From assembly GCA_964451955.1 (NCBI GenBank), contig CAYVKG010000011.1, forward strand, positions 1 to 64,000: a DNA stretch of 64,000 bases, read 5' to 3'. This DNA is from JAPLNB01 sp964451955 (GTDB lineage: Bacteria > Planctomycetota > Phycisphaerae > Tepidisphaerales > Tepidisphaeraceae). A model generated the notes under the pieces. The model did not search any database. It had not been told where the DNA came from and saw only the letters and a program-made list of their open reading frames with translations. Position numbers and translations under genes: made by a program. The stretch's first letter is position 1, and each line of letters opens with the position of its first letter. Below, one piece after another: positions 62,888-64,000 of this stretch.

Positions 62888-64000
62888 ATGACCGAACCAC
62901 AAGTCCCTCCCGACAACTCTGCCGCTGACGCCGCCGCCACCGGCTCCCAAAACGCCAAAAACCCACCCTCCTCAACCCCTCCACACCCTCCCAAAAAACG
63001 CCGCCGCTGGCGATGGATCGCCGCTAGCCTCCTTGTCCTCCTCGCCCTCGTCCTCCTTCTGGCCCCCACCATCGCCAGCACCTCGCTCGTCCGCCCATTG
63101 ATCGTCCAACAAATCAACAAGACCCTCGACGGACAGATCCATATCTCCAACTGGTCCCTCGGCTGGTTCACAGGCATCAGCCTCTCCGGAGTACGCGTCA
63201 CTCAGGACGGCGCGCAAATCGCTGAACTCCACGACCTCTCCACCCAACTTACCCTCCTCCGCGCTATCCGCGGTAACCTCGACCTCGGCAAAACTACCAT
63301 CCAGGGACTCGATATCCTCCTCAATATCTACCCCGACGGCCGAACTAACTTCCACCGCCTCCTCAGGCTCCCGCCCGCTTCCGAAGGACCCCTCACCGTC
63401 CCACAACTCCGTGGCCAAATCCACGCCGACCTCCGCGGAACCATCGCCAGATCCGGTCAGCCTCCCGTCATCATCGACCCCAGCTCCCTCCAGGCCGCCA
63501 TCACCGACATCAATGCCCCCATCAACCACCAACTCGACCTCGCCCTGCGCGTCGGTTCCGCCGGCGCCGGCAAAGTCCACGCCGCCGGCTCCCTGCGATT
63601 GTTCCACAACAACACCCTCGACCTCGCAAAACTCTCGGCCGACGAATCCCTCACCATCCAAAACCTCGATCTCGCCGCCTCCTCACCTCTCCTGCCAAAA
63701 GACGCCGGCATCAATCGCCTCGCCGGAACCCTCAACGGCTCCTTCACCGCCAAAGCTCCCCCCTCCGGCCAAATCACCCTCGCCGGTAGCCTCGTCTGCG
63801 ATTCCCTCGCCCTCTCAGGACCAACACTCGCCCCAGATACCTACCGTACCACCCGCGCTGTCATCACCATCCCACAGACTACCTTCGATCCCCAGACCGG
63901 CCTCCTCCGCTCCCAGTCTCCCATCACCTTCACCACCGACCAGGGCAACCTCTCCCTCTCCCTCGACGCCACTCAGCAGTCCCTCACAAACCTCGCCGCC
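62888..64000 (+). CDS. AsmA-like inner-membrane/periplasmic protein, 3' end outside window
   Basis: The frame is open from ATG 62888 to the window edge (371 codons); GGAG (62878-62881) lies 6 bases before it, and ATG 62882 is the alternative. A basic, Pro-rich cytoplasmic start is followed by KKRRRWRWIAASLLVLLALV and a membrane helix. The periplasmic part has QINKTLDGQIHISNWSLGWF, VRVTQDGAQIAELHDLSTQL, GQIHADLRGTIARS and GTLNGSFTA, the repeated beta strands of AsmA/DUF748 lipid-transport bridge proteins. A role in moving lipid to the outer membrane is the family expectation. Confidence 0.7.
   Translation, partial: MTEPQVPPDNSAADAAATGSQNAKNPPSSTPPHPPKKRRRWRWIAASLLVLLALVLLLAPTIASTSLVRPLIVQQINKTLDGQIHISNWSLGWFTGISLSGVRVTQDGAQIAELHDLSTQLTLLRAIRGNLDLGKTTIQGLDILLNIYPDGRTNFHRLLRLPPASEGPLTVPQLRGQIHADLRGTIARSGQPPVIIDPSSLQAAITDINAPINHQLDLALRVGSAGAGKVHAAGSLRLFHNNTLDLAKLSADESLTIQNLDLAASSPLLPKDAGINRLAGTLNGSFTAKAPPSGQITLAGSLVCDSLALSGPTLAPDTYRTTRAVITIPQTTFDPQTGLLRSQSPITFTTDQGNLSLSLDATQQSLTNLAA

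Overview
The window is high-GC bacterial chromosomal DNA, most likely from a planctomycete, possibly of the class Phycisphaerae (inference). The main evidence is three secreted proteins with the planctomycete LEPR-XLL N-terminal signature (39-50 of the 193 ORF, about 39-50 of the 19576 ORF, and VEHLEDRRLLNG in the 40178 ORF). Two of these also carry paired, dockerin-like calcium-binding repeats. Further support comes from Tat-exported Gfo/Idh/MocA oxidoreductases and sugar isomerases, a type II prepilin-like protein, a zinc-ribbon membrane protein, an McsA/McsB pair and many secreted glycosidases. I saw no insertion sequence, prophage, CRISPR array or plasmid function.

Layout. 0-6 kb: a LEPR-XLL/dockerin/PKD gene whose reading frame is cut once by an in-frame TAG and then runs on as a Calx-beta-containing second half, followed by a lipoprotein and an uncharacterised gene. 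6.3-9 kb: an ArgA-like acetyltransferase, then an aldehyde dehydrogenase-RidA pair. 9-19 kb: exported carbohydrate-related enzymes (alpha/beta hydrolase, two Gfo/Idh/MocA oxidoreductases, a TIM-barrel sugar isomerase, two beta-propeller/F5-8C-type proteins) and two unrecognised secreted proteins. 19.3-27.2 kb: a 2541-residue modular LEPR-XLL protein with a recognisable promoter and a hairpin in its leader. 27.4 kb: tRNA-Thr(CGT). 27.8-33.5 kb: a GH36 alpha-galactosidase, a pectate-lyase-like beta-helix protein and a GH57/DUF1957 branching enzyme. 33.6-34.5 kb: a possible string of small proteins. 34.5-41 kb: a sigma-54-type AAA+ activator, DUF488, an RRM protein, a porin, NadA and an RTX-repeat LEPR-XLL protein.

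41-47.4 kb holds six minus-strand genes: RhaI-type L-rhamnose isomerase, a zinc-ribbon membrane protein, a PTPS-III-like pterin enzyme, McsA, McsB and a GH29 alpha-L-fucosidase lipoprotein. 47.7-55.4 kb: an HTH protein, an APH-fold kinase, a clan GH-A-like secreted protein, a prepilin-like protein, and two different cation/proton antiporters facing each other. 55.3-62.2 kb is a GDP-L-fucose locus: gmd and fcl (de novo route), a GT4 glycosyltransferase, fkp (salvage route) and a previously unlisted 46-residue lipoprotein. The window ends in a secreted protein and the start of an AsmA-like gene.

The genes point to a cell that degrades plant or algal-type polysaccharide outside the cytoplasm (fucosidase, galactosidase, beta-helix lyase-like and propeller proteins) and builds fucosylated glycans from both new and recycled fucose. 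From about 6.3 kb on, the + strand is mostly strongly C-rich whichever strand is coding, so + genes end codons in C and - genes in G. The segments 1-6 kb and about 12.7-17 kb depart from this pattern.
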